Origin: Haloarcula limicola
Lineage (GTDB): Archaea > Halobacteriota > Halobacteria > Halobacteriales > Haloarculaceae
Direction: 5' to 3'
Assembly: GCF_010119205.1 (NCBI RefSeq)
Contig: NZ_WRXM01000002.1
Coordinates: 550,982-614,981, forward strand
Length of the DNA: 64,000 bases
This document shows positions 15,903 through 24,031 of the stretch, piece after piece. How positions within the stretch are numbered: the stretch's first letter is position 1; each line of letters opens with the position of its first letter. The translations under genes and the position numbers were made by a program. The notes under the pieces were generated by a model, which saw only the letters and a list, made by a program, of their open reading frames with translations, was not told the origin of the DNA and made no database searches.

Positions 15903-16958
15903 GTGAACGTCCGTCGGCTCACCCCCTCACCGCGAGCCGTCGACTGGGGCCTGTTCGCGGCCGTCGGGACGCTACTGGCGACCGGTGTAGCGACGATGTT
16001 CACCGGAACGCCCAGTACGGCGTGGGTCATCGACCTCCACGCCATCGCGGGCGTCGCCCTCGTCTGTCTGCTCCCGGTGAAACTGTGGCGGGTCCGTCGT
16101 CGCGTCGCTCCCGAGCGCCTCACCGGGCGGCGCGCCCTCTCGGTCGCCCTCACGCTCGACGCCGCCGGCGCGCTCGTCACCGGCGTCTGGTGGGTCTTCG
16201 GCGGGTCGCTCGACCTCGGTCCGTGGGGGCTGTTTCACCTCCACATAGCGCTCGGCCTACTGGTCCCGCCGCTACTGCTGTGGCACCTGCGCTATCGCTA
16301 TCACTCGCCGGCGGAGGTCACGCGGCACGGCCGCCGGGACGCGCTTCGATACGCCGGCCTCGTCACCGCCGGAGCGCTGCTCTGGCGACTGCAGGGACCG
16401 GTCAACGACCTGCTCGATACCGCGGGGGCCGACCGGCGCTATACGGGCTCGCGCGAGGAGGGGACCGGCGAGGGCAACCGCTTTCCCGTGACGAGTTGGG
16501 TCGCGGACGACCCCGACCCCGTAGACGCCGGCGAGTGGCAACTGACCGTCGGCGGTCGCGTCGAGCGCGAGCGGACCTACGCGCTCGCCGAGCTCCCGAC
16601 CGGCGCGAGCGAGGACGCCATTCTCGACTGCACGAGCGGGTGGTACTCCGACCACGAGTGGCGGGGCGTCCGAGTCGGCGCGCTGCTCGACGCCGCCGGA
16701 GCGGACGACGCCGGAGCGTGGGTGCAGTTCCGGTCGGTGACGGGCTACCGCTGGAGCCTGCCTATCGAGGAGGCCCGCGACGCGGTGCTGGCGACTCGCG
16801 TCGACGGCGAGCGCCTCTCGCACGGCCACGGCTTCCCGTTACGCCTCGTGGCACCGGGACGGCGCGGCTTCCAGTGGGTGAAGTGGGTCAGGGAAGTGCG
16901 CGTGGACAAACGGCGAGAGTTCGGCGAGTGGGTCGCTATCTTCGTCAGCGGACTGTGA
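15903..16958 (+). CDS. Membrane cytochrome b-like plus sulfite-oxidase (molybdopterin) fusion protein
   Basis: The 351-residue protein has four N-terminal membrane helices (about 12-135) with possible heme-ligand His residues H46, H112, H114 and H128. A basic stretch with twin Arg (R144-R145 in GRRDALRYAGLVTAGALLW) heads a fifth hydrophobic segment and resembles an internal Tat signal-anchor. A sulfite-oxidase/YedY-type molybdopterin domain follows (about 190-351), with the likely Mo ligand C243 in LDCTSGWYSDHEW. The layout resembles a one-chain MsrQ-MsrP: electrons would pass from membrane quinone through heme to an extracytoplasmic molybdenum site that reduces a sulfoxide or similar substrate. 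Oxidation of sulfite remains possible. GTG start supported by the TATA box. Confidence 0.8.
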   Translation: MNVRRLTPSPRAVDWGLFAAVGTLLATGVATMFTGTPSTAWVIDLHAIAGVALVCLLPVKLWRVRRRVAPERLTGRRALSVALTLDAAGALVTGVWWVFGGSLDLGPWGLFHLHIALGLLVPPLLLWHLRYRYHSPAEVTRHGRRDALRYAGLVTAGALLWRLQGPVNDLLDTAGADRRYTGSREEGTGEGNRFPVTSWVADDPDPVDAGEWQLTVGGRVERERTYALAELPTGASEDAILDCTSGWYSDHEWRGVRVGALLDAAGADDAGAWVQFRSVTGYRWSLPIEEARDAVLATRVDGERLSHGHGFPLRLVAPGRRGFQWVKWVREVRVDKRREFGEWVAIFVSGL

Positions 16959-17579
16959 CTACAGCAGCGCGTCGATAGTGGCCCACAGGTCCGGGCCGTC
17001 GTCCCCGTCCTCGTAATGAATCGGGACGAATCCCGCCGATCGCGCGCCCTCGACGTCCGCCTCGTAATCGTCGCCGACCATGACGTACTCGTCGGCGGGG
17101 AGCCGTTCGCGGAGCAGGTCGAACGGCGCGGAATCGGGTTTGTGCGCGCCGGCCTCGTAGGAGGTGACGACAGCGTCGAACGCGTCGAGCAGGCCGTGGT
17201 GTTCGAGCTTGCCGACCTGCCACTCCCGCGTGCCGTTCGTTATCACGCCGAGCGCCTCGTCCTCGCCGAGCGCCGAGAGGCTCTCGCGGGCCGCGTCGGG
17301 CACCTCGGTCGTCGCGTACGCTCGCTCTCGGAGCGTCTCGACCATCGTCTCGGGATCGCCGTCTCCGCCGGCCTCGGCGACGACGGCCCGCATCGACCGC
17401 TCGAAGGGGTTCGGTTCGAGGTCGCGCTTGGCCGCTCGAAACGTTTCCTCGGCAATCCGCACGAGCGCGTCGGTCGCGTCGAAGCCGTGGGCGTCGAGCG
17501 TCGCCCGCGTGACCGCCTCGTGGGGCTCCGTCCGGTGGACCAGCGTCCCGTCGAGGTCGAAACACAGCGCCGTCGTCAT
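16959..17579 (-). CDS. HAD-superfamily hydrolase
   Basis: The 206-residue HAD phosphatase has motif I F-D-L-D-G-T-L (nucleophile D8, D10), motif II V-I-T-N-G-T, motif III Lys in AHKPDSAPF and motif IV G-D-D-Y-E-A-D. A helical cap sits at about 15-85, as in the phosphoglycolate-phosphatase/YjjG-like group. The substrate is unknown; candidates are phosphoglycolate or a nucleotide monophosphate. Its ATG overlaps the stop of the UPF0201 gene (ATGA), so it is translated with that gene and UPF0200 from one transcript. Its stop abuts the stop of the convergent fusion gene. Confidence 0.82.
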   Translation of the reverse strand: MTTALCFDLDGTLVHRTEPHEAVTRATLDAHGFDATDALVRIAEETFRAAKRDLEPNPFERSMRAVVAEAGGDGDPETMVETLRERAYATTEVPDAARESLSALGEDEALGVITNGTREWQVGKLEHHGLLDAFDAVVTSYEAGAHKPDSAPFDLLRERLPADEYVMVGDDYEADVEGARSAGFVPIHYEDGDDGPDLWATIDALL

Positions 17580-17992
17580 TCGGGGTCGACCGGCTTGCCG
17601 TCCTCGGTCGGCGGCGCGACGGCGTCGATATACGACTCGGCGTCGGGTTCGCGTACCGTCACCTCGACGTGGATGTCGCCCAGTTCGGAGGCCTCGCCGA
17701 CGGCGAAGTTGACCCGCCCCTCGAAGGCCGCCTGTTTCTTCAGGTCGAACGAGAAGGTGTCGCCCGAGAGGGTGTCGAAGAAGACGGAGCGGGCGGTGTC
17801 GAGGATCTCGGCCTCGTGGAGCTTCTGGGAGAAGCCCTCCATCGTGTGGACCTCGGCGACGAGTCCGCCCTCGCGGTGGGCGGGGTCGGCCTCCGGGAAG
17901 AGGTTCCGGACGGCGTCGGCGACCCGGGCGGTGACCTCGGTGTCGTTGACCGGAACCGTGATCTCCACGTCGACGCTGTAGACGACGCTCAT
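17576..17992 (-). CDS. UPF0201 family protein (putative RNA-binding)
   Basis: The 138-residue protein opens with M-S-V-V-Y-S-V-D-V-E-I-T-V-P-V-N-D-T-E and matches the archaeal UPF0201 family (ribosomal L5-like fold, proposed RNA-binding). No catalytic residues are evident. It overlaps the UPF0200 gene before it and the HAD gene after it by 4 bp each (ATGA junctions). This three-gene chain suggests a shared task, plausibly nucleotide or RNA metabolism. Function remains unassigned. Confidence 0.75.
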   Translation of the reverse strand: MSVVYSVDVEITVPVNDTEVTARVADAVRNLFPEADPAHREGGLVAEVHTMEGFSQKLHEAEILDTARSVFFDTLSGDTFSFDLKKQAAFEGRVNFAVGEASELGDIHVEVTVREPDAESYIDAVAPPTEDGKPVDPE

Positions 17993-18552
17993 CGCTCGAT
18001 CTCCTCCGCGCCCTCGCGGAGCAGCGTGCGCACCTTCCGTTGGAACGCCGCGAGCGTCTCCGCGTTCTCGATGGTCACATCGGCCATCTCGATGGCCTTT
18101 CCCATGCCGAAGCCCAGTTCGCGCTCGTCTCTGTCGGTGAGCGACTCCCCGGTCTCGTCGTTCATGTCGTCGCGCCCGCGCAGGTCCAGTCGCTCCGCGC
18201 GCAGCTCGAAGGGCGCGTCGACCTCGATCAGCAGGAACGACTCGCCGAAGGCCTCGCGGAACGCCTCGACCTCCACGTCCGAACGGATGCCGTCGACGAG
18301 GACGGTGTCGCTCTCGGCCAGTTCGTCCTCGATGAGCGGCAGCGACCGCTCGGCGATGGCACCCGGGCCGTTCTCCTCGCGCAGCGCCTGTGCGATCCGC
18401 CCGTGGTCGCTCGCGGGGTCCAACCCCCGGTCGCGGCACTCCTGGCGGATGACGTCGCCCATCGTCACGACCGGCACCCCCATGTCGGCGGCGACGTTGG
18501 CCGCCTCGCTCTTGCCGCTGCCGGGGAGCCCGACGATCCCGATAACTGTCAT
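17989..18552 (-). CDS. UPF0200 family P-loop kinase-like protein
   Basis: The 187-residue protein has a Walker A motif, G-L-P-G-S-G-K-S (8-15), and a D-G-I-R-S-D segment, with a C-terminal LID-like region rich in charged residues (ERLDLRGRDDMNDETGES). It resembles adenylate or dephospho-CoA kinases and belongs to the archaeal UPF0200 family. It likely phosphorylates a small metabolite or nucleotide; the substrate is not established. It is the first gene of a translationally coupled trio with UPF0201 and HAD. The polyprenyl synthase gene upstream on the same strand ends 33 bp before it. Confidence 0.82.
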   Translation of the reverse strand: MTVIGIVGLPGSGKSEAANVAADMGVPVVTMGDVIRQECRDRGLDPASDHGRIAQALREENGPGAIAERSLPLIEDELAESDTVLVDGIRSDVEVEAFREAFGESFLLIEVDAPFELRAERLDLRGRDDMNDETGESLTDRDERELGFGMGKAIEMADVTIENAETLAAFQRKVRTLLREGAEEIER

Positions 18553-18585
18553 TGCCCGCGGCTTCGCCAGCGGCGGCCAAAAGCC

Positions 18586-19428
18586 CTACCGTTCGCGCAC
18601 GACCACGAACTCCGCGAGGTCGCGTAAGTACTCCATCGACTGCGAGTCCGGCGCGTTCGTCGTCTCCAAGGCCTCCAGCGCGGCGTCCGATTCCGCACGC
18701 GCTCGCTCGTTGGCCTCCTCGGCGGTCATCTCCGTTACCTCGACCAGCGACGGTCGCTCCATCTCGGCGTCGTGACCCGTCGGCTTGCCGAGCGTCTCGG
18801 CGTCGGCCGTCGCGTCCAGCACGTCGTCGCGCATCTGAAACGCCACGCCCACCCGCTCCGCGTACTCGCCCATCGCCTCGACGGTGTACGCGTCGGCGTC
18901 GGCCGCGATCGCGCCCAGTTCCGCGGCCGCCCGGAACAGCGCGCCGGTCTTCCGGCGAGCGAGTTCCATGTACTCCCGCTCGTTGGTCGGCTGAGCGACC
19001 AGTTCGGTCGCCTCGCCCTCGCCGAGTTCGACCATCGCCTCGGAGACCGTCTGCATCGCCCGCTCGTCCGCCGAGAACAGCGCGAACGCCTCCCCCAATA
19101 GGCCGTCGGAGGCGATGATAGCGGGGCCGTGGCCGAACGCCGTCCACGCCGCCGGCGTCCCGCGGCGCACCTCCGACTCGTCGATGATGTCGTCGATGAC
19201 CAGCGACGCGTTGTGGACCAGCTCGATGCCGACGCCGAAATCCAGCGCGTCGTCCGGTTCGCCGCCCAGCGCCTCACAGACCAGCACCGTGACCGTCGGT
19301 CGCACGCGTTTACCCCCCGAGAGCGCGACGTGTCGGACCTCCTCGGCCAACTGCTCGGGTTCGACGCCGTCGAGGACCGCCTCCAGCCGCTCCTCGACGC
19401 GGTCACGACGCCGCTCCAGATGCTCCAT
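18586..19428 (-). CDS. Polyprenyl diphosphate synthase (geranylgeranyl type)
   Basis: The 280-residue trans-prenyltransferase has G-G-K-R-V-R-P (38-44), a first Asp-rich motif D79-D-I-I-D83 and a second motif D201-D-V-L-D205. It should elongate dimethylallyl or farnesyl diphosphate with isopentenyl diphosphate toward C20 (or longer) chains for archaeal lipids, carotenoids or menaquinone. The region after the second motif is atypical: G-K-P-T-G-H-D is followed by ER where the usual G-K-x-T-L Lys lies (R225 instead of Lys). It may be one of several paralogues with altered chain length. The ATG at 19428 matches the family start. Confidence 0.82.
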   Translation of the reverse strand: MEHLERRRDRVEERLEAVLDGVEPEQLAEEVRHVALSGGKRVRPTVTVLVCEALGGEPDDALDFGVGIELVHNASLVIDDIIDESEVRRGTPAAWTAFGHGPAIIASDGLLGEAFALFSADERAMQTVSEAMVELGEGEATELVAQPTNEREYMELARRKTGALFRAAAELGAIAADADAYTVEAMGEYAERVGVAFQMRDDVLDATADAETLGKPTGHDAEMERPSLVEVTEMTAEEANERARAESDAALEALETTNAPDSQSMEYLRDLAEFVVVRER

Positions 19429-19470
19429 CGTTCGCCTTTGAGGACCAGGACACAAAGTACCTGACGACCC

Positions 19471-19648
19471 ACCTTTTTCGACGGGGGGTTCGGGCGCTTC
19501 GCGCCCTCAACCCCCGCCCAAAAATCTGGACCAAAAAGGCTGAACGCTCGGCTTCGCCTCGCGTTCAGTGAAACCGCTCGCCGGTGGCGAGCGGTATGCT
19601 ACGCTCGGCAGCCTGCCCTTCCCCGTAGCGCGCGATGAAACGCGCGCT
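19471..19648. repeat. Structured intergenic element, copy 1 (A-tract module plus hairpins)
   Basis: CCTTTTT (19472-19478) and AAAAAGG (19533-19539) bracket an inner hairpin: six G plus TT (19483-19490), GGGCGC-TTC-GCGCCC (19492-19506) and AACCCCC (19509-19515). Between the arms lies AAAAATCTGGACCAAAAAGG (19520-19539). Three more hairpins follow: CTGAACGC/GCGTTCAG (19540-19568), ACCGCTCGCC/GGCGAGCGGT (19573-19595) and AGCGCGCG/CGCGCGCT (19627-19648). It fills the gap between etfA's stop and the polyprenyl synthase start, both leftward. A second copy lies at 40622-40724. Confidence 0.75.
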
Positions 19649-19663
19649 CGGCCCACGCCGTTG

Positions 19664-20617
19664 CTATCCCTCGAACTGCTCGATGAGCGCGGGCACCACC
19701 TCGAAGAGGTCGTCGACGATGCCGTAGTCGGCGATGTCGAAGATGGGCGCGTTGGGGTCGGAGTTGATGGCGACGATGGTGTCGCTCCCCTTCATCCCGG
19801 CGACGTGCTGGACCGCCCCGGAGATGCCGATGGCGATGTAGACGTCGGGCGTGACGACCTTCCCCGACTGGCCGACCTGCCTGTTCTTCTCCAGCCAGCC
19901 GTTGTCGATGATGGGCCGAGAAGCGGATACCGTTGCGTCGAGCGCCTCGGCGAGGTCGCGGATCATGTCGAGGTTCTCCTCCTCCTCGATGCCGCGACCC
20001 ACCGAGACGAGCACGTCCGCGTCGCTGATGTCGACGTCGCCGCCGCTCACCTCCTCGAACCCGGTGACCGTCGAGCGGACGGCCGACTCGTCGATGTCCA
20101 CGTCGAAGGACTCGACAGTGGCGTCGCCGGTCCCCGTCGCTGCCGGCCACTCGGCGGGGCGGACGGTCACTGCGGGAGTCTCGCTGTGGACGTCGATAGT
20201 CGTCTCGACCTTCGAACCGTACAGTTCCCGCGTCGCCGTGAGTTCGCCGTCGTATTCGAGGTCGACGACGTCGGTCACCAGCGGTCTGTCGAGGCGACTG
20301 GCGACGGCGGGCGCGTAGTCCAAGCCGTTGACGGTGTTCGGGAGCAGCAGGAACTGTGGGGAGACGGCGTCCGCCAGCTGTGCCACCGCCTGCACGTACA
20401 CGTCGTGGTTGAACTCCTCGCTCTCGTCGATCGTGTGTATCGTCTCGACGCCCTCGCGGTTCAACCGGTCGGCGAAGGCCTCGACGTCGCCGCCGACGAC
20501 CGCGGTGTGGAGCTCGACGCCGGCCTCGTCTGCGAGTTCTCGTCCGGCCGTCAGCGCTTCGAGGCTCACGTCTCGGAGTTCGCCCCGGCGGTGTTCGGCG
20601 ACGGTGAGGACCGTCAC
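19664..20617 (-). CDS. etfA: Electron transfer flavoprotein alpha subunit
   Basis: The 317-residue ETF alpha chain has an N-terminal nucleotide-binding-like domain (1-185) and a C-terminal FAD domain carrying the ETF-alpha signature: V-S-V-G-R-G-I near 205-212, [31 protein letters not shown] and [10 protein letters not shown]. With EtfB it accepts electrons from acyl-CoA dehydrogenases (or other donors) and passes them to the membrane quinone pool. Its start overlaps the end of etfB by 4 bp. No Fix-type ferredoxin or ETF:quinone oxidoreductase gene is adjacent. Confidence 0.93.
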   Translation of the reverse strand: MTVLTVAEHRRGELRDVSLEALTAGRELADEAGVELHTAVVGGDVEAFADRLNREGVETIHTIDESEEFNHDVYVQAVAQLADAVSPQFLLLPNTVNGLDYAPAVASRLDRPLVTDVVDLEYDGELTATRELYGSKVETTIDVHSETPAVTVRPAEWPAATGTGDATVESFDVDIDESAVRSTVTGFEEVSGGDVDISDADVLVSVGRGIEEEENLDMIRDLAEALDATVSASRPIIDNGWLEKNRQVGQSGKVVTPDVYIAIGISGAVQHVAGMKGSDTIVAINSDPNAPIFDIADYGIVDDLFEVVPALIEQFEG

Positions 20618-21405
20618 TGGCCCACCCCCCTCTCGCGGAGCACGCCGGCGAGTTCGGCGGCCGTCTCCTCGGCGCTTCCCTCGAACACCGTCGCGTCGCT
20701 CTCGCTTTCCGGTTCGTAGAGGGCGGTCTGTTCCAGCGGACTCTCGACATCGGCCGCCGAGAGCCCGAGGTCAGAGAGGCCGTACTCGGCCAGTTCCTTG
20801 CTCTGGGCCTGTCGAATCCCGCGAAGGCTGGCGTAGCGCGGCTCGTTGATCCCCGTCTGGATGGTCAGGACCGCCGGGAGCGAGACGTCGGTCAGTTCGT
20901 CGACGCCGCCCTCCAGTTCGCGGTGGACGTGGGCGACGCCCGCCTTCCGATCCAAGTCCAGCGCGTTGACGACGGCGGCCCACTCGAACCCTATCTTCTC
21001 GGCCAGCGTCACGCCGGTCGCGCCGAACCCGTCGTCGGCCGACTGCACGCCGGTCAACACGAGGTCCGGGTCCTCCTCCTCGGCGACGGCCGCGAGCAGC
21101 CGCGCCTTCGTCTCGGGGTCGAGCAGTCCCGCCTCGGCCAGCGCGTCGTCCCAGACGCGTATCGCGCGGTCGGCCCCCTTCGCCAGCGCCTGCCGGATGG
21201 TGTCCTCGGTGTCGGCGTCGCCGATCGTCACGGCGACGACCTCCACGTCCTCGCCCGCCTCCCGTATCTGGACGGCCGCCTCGACGGCGTAGTCGTCCCA
21301 CTCGTTGAGGTCGTCGGTGACGTAGCGGTCGTCGATGGACAGCCCGTCTATCTCGAACTCGTCTTCGACGACGGCCACCTGTTTCACCGTGACAAGGATT
21401 TTCAT
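20614..21405 (-). CDS. etfB: Electron transfer flavoprotein beta subunit
   Basis: The 263-residue ETF beta chain begins M-K-I-L-V-T-V-K-Q-V. It has the adenine-nucleotide-binding pattern (V-A-V-T-I-G-D-A-D-T-E-D-T-I-R-Q-A-L-A-K-G-A-D near 58-80) and L-V-L-T-G-V-Q-S-A-D-D-G-F-G-A-T-G near 116-132. It pairs with EtfA, overlapping its start by 4 bp. The ATG at 21405 gives the canonical N-terminus, so upstream in-frame starts were rejected. The gene probably starts the etfBA transcript; the membrane HTH gene upstream on the same strand ends about 67 bp earlier. Confidence 0.93.
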   Translation of the reverse strand: MKILVTVKQVAVVEDEFEIDGLSIDDRYVTDDLNEWDDYAVEAAVQIREAGEDVEVVAVTIGDADTEDTIRQALAKGADRAIRVWDDALAEAGLLDPETKARLLAAVAEEEDPDLVLTGVQSADDGFGATGVTLAEKIGFEWAAVVNALDLDRKAGVAHVHRELEGGVDELTDVSLPAVLTIQTGINEPRYASLRGIRQAQSKELAEYGLSDLGLSAADVESPLEQTALYEPESESDATVFEGSAEETAAELAGVLRERGVGQ

Positions 21406-21472
21406 ACCACGCACTGCGGCCGGACGGCGAATAAACGTTTCCGAACCAGAAACCACCCCGGGGATGTTTACC

Positions 21473-22633
21473 CTACTCGTCGATCTCGGTGACGTCCTCG
21501 TCGGGGAAGGAGATGAGGTTCTCCCGCCCGATCCGGAGCTTGTCGATACGGCCGTCCTCGTCCATCGCGGAGAGCAACTGGGAGACCTTGGCGTTCGACC
21601 AGCCGGTCTCCTTGACGATGCGGGCCTGCTTCATCCGCCCGCCGTTCCGGTCGAGCAGGCGCTCGACGCGCTCCTCGTCGCTCAAGAGCGTGACGTCGGT
21701 CTCCTCGTCGCCGTCGTCGGACGCAGCGGCGGCGCCCGACTCGTCGGCCCCGTCGGTCGCCACCCCGCTCGCGACGGCCCCGGCCGCGCCACCGCCGTCA
21801 CCGCCGCCAGTATCTGTCCCGCTCGCGCCCGCGGGCGGAAGGTCGAGGTTACCCTGCCAGTTGATGTACCCGACCGCGACGACGAGTCCGACGACGAGCA
21901 TGAGGACGGCCCCGAACCAGAAGGGGACGTTCCCGAAGAGGCCGGCCGGCCGTTCGGGCGTGTCGGTCGGGGAGCGGTCGGGGTTGCCGGTGTAGACGAT
22001 CTCGAGATAATCCGGTTCGAACGTCCGCGGTCCCTCGAATCGGAGTTCGCCGTCGATGACGGCCGTTCGCGGCGGCGAGTTCTGGACGCCGTACCCCGCC
22101 GGGGCCGAGATGACGAGTCGCTGGTTCTCGCCGAGGCTCCTGAACCACGTCCCCTCGGGCGTCTCGAACGCGTCGCCGACGACGAGTCGCCCCCGTTCGA
22201 CGGTGGCGAAGTCCGTCCACGTAAATTCGAGAATGAGCGTCCCTCGTCGCTCGTTGACGACGTAGTCCCGGCTCATCCCGGTGATGTTCATCTCCCGGCC
22301 CGTCGCCGCCGTCGCCCGCTCGTTGGCCTCGCGGAACGCCGCTTCCCACCGGGTGTCCGTCTCACCGTCTACGTACTCCTGGGCCAGCGATTCGAAGGCG
22401 TCCGTGTCGTTCTGGTCTTCCAACGCGTACGTATCCGTGACGGTCCAGCGGGCGTCGCCGTTGGGCTGTATCTGGACGTAAAACGTCGTGTTCTCGGTGA
22501 CCGGCGTCGGCGTCTCGGTCGGCGTCGTCTGCTGTGCCGGCCGCGTGGGGGCGACCACCGACGCCGCGACCGGCGTCGCTACCGACGCCACGACGAGGAG
22601 GACGAGGAAGACAGCGGGGGCCCGCGGGACCAT
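21473..22633 (-). CDS. Membrane-tethered winged-helix protein
   Basis: The protein is about 386 residues with a signal peptide (about 1-25), a Thr/Pro-rich spacer, an extracytoplasmic beta-rich domain (about 47-218), one membrane helix (about 236-257), a Gly/Ala/Asp-rich cytoplasmic linker and a C-terminal winged helix (about 318-378, E-R-V-E-R-L-L-D-R-N-G-G-R-M-K-Q-A-R-I). It looks like a one-component regulator: an outside domain sensing a signal and a DNA-binding domain inside. Such HTH proteins are common in haloarchaea with unknown ligands. It is divergent from an exported coiled-coil protein gene, a likely target. An in-frame ATG six codons upstream is also possible. Confidence 0.75.
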   Translation of the reverse strand: MVPRAPAVFLVLLVVASVATPVAASVVAPTRPAQQTTPTETPTPVTENTTFYVQIQPNGDARWTVTDTYALEDQNDTDAFESLAQEYVDGETDTRWEAAFREANERATAATGREMNITGMSRDYVVNERRGTLILEFTWTDFATVERGRLVVGDAFETPEGTWFRSLGENQRLVISAPAGYGVQNSPPRTAVIDGELRFEGPRTFEPDYLEIVYTGNPDRSPTDTPERPAGLFGNVPFWFGAVLMLVVGLVVAVGYINWQGNLDLPPAGASGTDTGGGDGGGAAGAVASGVATDGADESGAAAASDDGDEETDVTLLSDEERVERLLDRNGGRMKQARIVKETGWSNAKVSQLLSAMDEDGRIDKLRIGRENLISFPDEDVTEIDE

Positions 22634-22787
22634 TTCCACACGAGAATCCACAGTCCGTCGGCAAAACCCTTTCCATCCGACTATAAAACGTCAGACGCGC
22701 CTTTGAAACGTCTCGGGCCTTCTCAGCCAGCTATTCGAGGTGTAGTAATAGAGGGATTTTTGTACGGTGGGGCTGTATCCGGGGGTG

Positions 22788-24023
22788 ATGCGAACCCTCT
22801 CCGCCCTCCTCGTCGCACTCCTGTTCGTCGGTGCGGCGGTCGCTCCTGCCGCCGGCTGGAGCGCGTCGGCGACACAGTCACAGACGGCCGTGCCCCCGGC
22901 CCCGCGTGTCGCCACCATCGAGAACACCACCAACCACCTGACGATCCCCGACAGCGAGGTCAGGACGTCGTCGTTCAACGAGAGCGGCATCGACGTCGGC
23001 ACGGCCGTCGCCGCCGGGTCGACGTCGCTCCATCAGCGCCACGAGGCCGCGGCGTTCGAGTCGCGCTTCGGACGCCTCGATTCGGAGTTCGAGCGCACCC
23101 AACACATCCGTCGGGCGCTGTCGAACATCGAGTCCGAGGAAGCCGAGCTCGACCGCAGACAGCAGACGGCGATCCGACGGTACGCCAACGGGGAGATAAC
23201 CGCGACCGAGTTCCTCCGGGTCCGATCGATGGTCGATACGGAGTCGAGAGAACTCACGCAGCGACTCAACCGCGTCAAGAGCACCGCGGAAATAGCGCCG
23301 GATTACTCGACGAGCGACGGGATGACGACCCGGATAAACGACGTCCTCGGGAACCTGCGGACGCTGCAGGGACCGGTCGGCGAGCAGTTGACCGAGTCGA
23401 TGTCCGGTGCCGACGGCGCGGACGTCGTCTATCTCGAATCCTCGACGGACGCGTACATGCTCGCCACCATCGACGGGAGCCAGTACGTCCGCGAGACGCG
23501 TCTGGGAAGCCAGCGAGCGCCGAACCTGACCGACACGTTCGCGGAAGCCGACGGCGATCGCCTCGTGGCCGCGGTCGAGCGCGGACGGGAGCTGTATCCG
23601 TGGACGTACCAGCGACAACTCCCCAGCGTCAACGCCTACGGCGACACCGGGATCTACCGGCTGGCCGCCCAGACCAGCAACGGTCAGCTGACGTTCTTCC
23701 TAGACGGCGGGACCACAAACGTCTTCTACGAACTCCAGCACCGCGACCTGAATAGCGTGCGAACGTCGAGTACCGAGACGGCCTTCGAGGAGGGCCTCCG
23801 GGTGACCATCGACCAGTCCTACGAGACCGGCCCCCTGGTCATGTCGGTAGTCGAAGAGGATTCCTCGGAACCCGTCGACGGGACGGTCGAGATCAACGGA
23901 CAGCCGGTCGGTCGAACCGGGTCGAACGGTCACCTCTGGACGGTACAGCCTCGCGGCTCGTACACGATCAACGTGACTACAGAGAACGGAACGGAGATCT
24001 CGGTGCCCGTGTTTCCGGAGTGA
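22788..24023 (+). CDS. Exported haloarchaeal protein with helical N-terminal half
   Basis: The 411-residue protein has a signal peptide (MRTLSALLVALLFVGAAVAPAAGWSA). A charged helical stretch follows (about 75-165, E-F-E-R-T-Q-H-I-R-R-A-L-S-N-I-E-S and R-Y-A-N-G-E-I-T-A-T-E-F). The C-terminal part is beta-rich with a PEGA/Ig-like look (EPVDGTVEINGQPVGRTGSNG). No catalytic motif is visible. Related proteins occur in many haloarchaea, often beside membrane-HTH genes as here, with a 154-bp divergent gap. It is probably a cell-surface or secreted factor; the function is unassigned. ATG 22788 was chosen because the signal peptide begins there. Confidence 0.72.
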   Translation: MRTLSALLVALLFVGAAVAPAAGWSASATQSQTAVPPAPRVATIENTTNHLTIPDSEVRTSSFNESGIDVGTAVAAGSTSLHQRHEAAAFESRFGRLDSEFERTQHIRRALSNIESEEAELDRRQQTAIRRYANGEITATEFLRVRSMVDTESRELTQRLNRVKSTAEIAPDYSTSDGMTTRINDVLGNLRTLQGPVGEQLTESMSGADGADVVYLESSTDAYMLATIDGSQYVRETRLGSQRAPNLTDTFAEADGDRLVAAVERGRELYPWTYQRQLPSVNAYGDTGIYRLAAQTSNGQLTFFLDGGTTNVFYELQHRDLNSVRTSSTETAFEEGLRVTIDQSYETGPLVMSVVEEDSSEPVDGTVEINGQPVGRTGSNGHLWTVQPRGSYTINVTTENGTEISVPVFPE

Positions 24024-24031
24024 GGAGCCCT

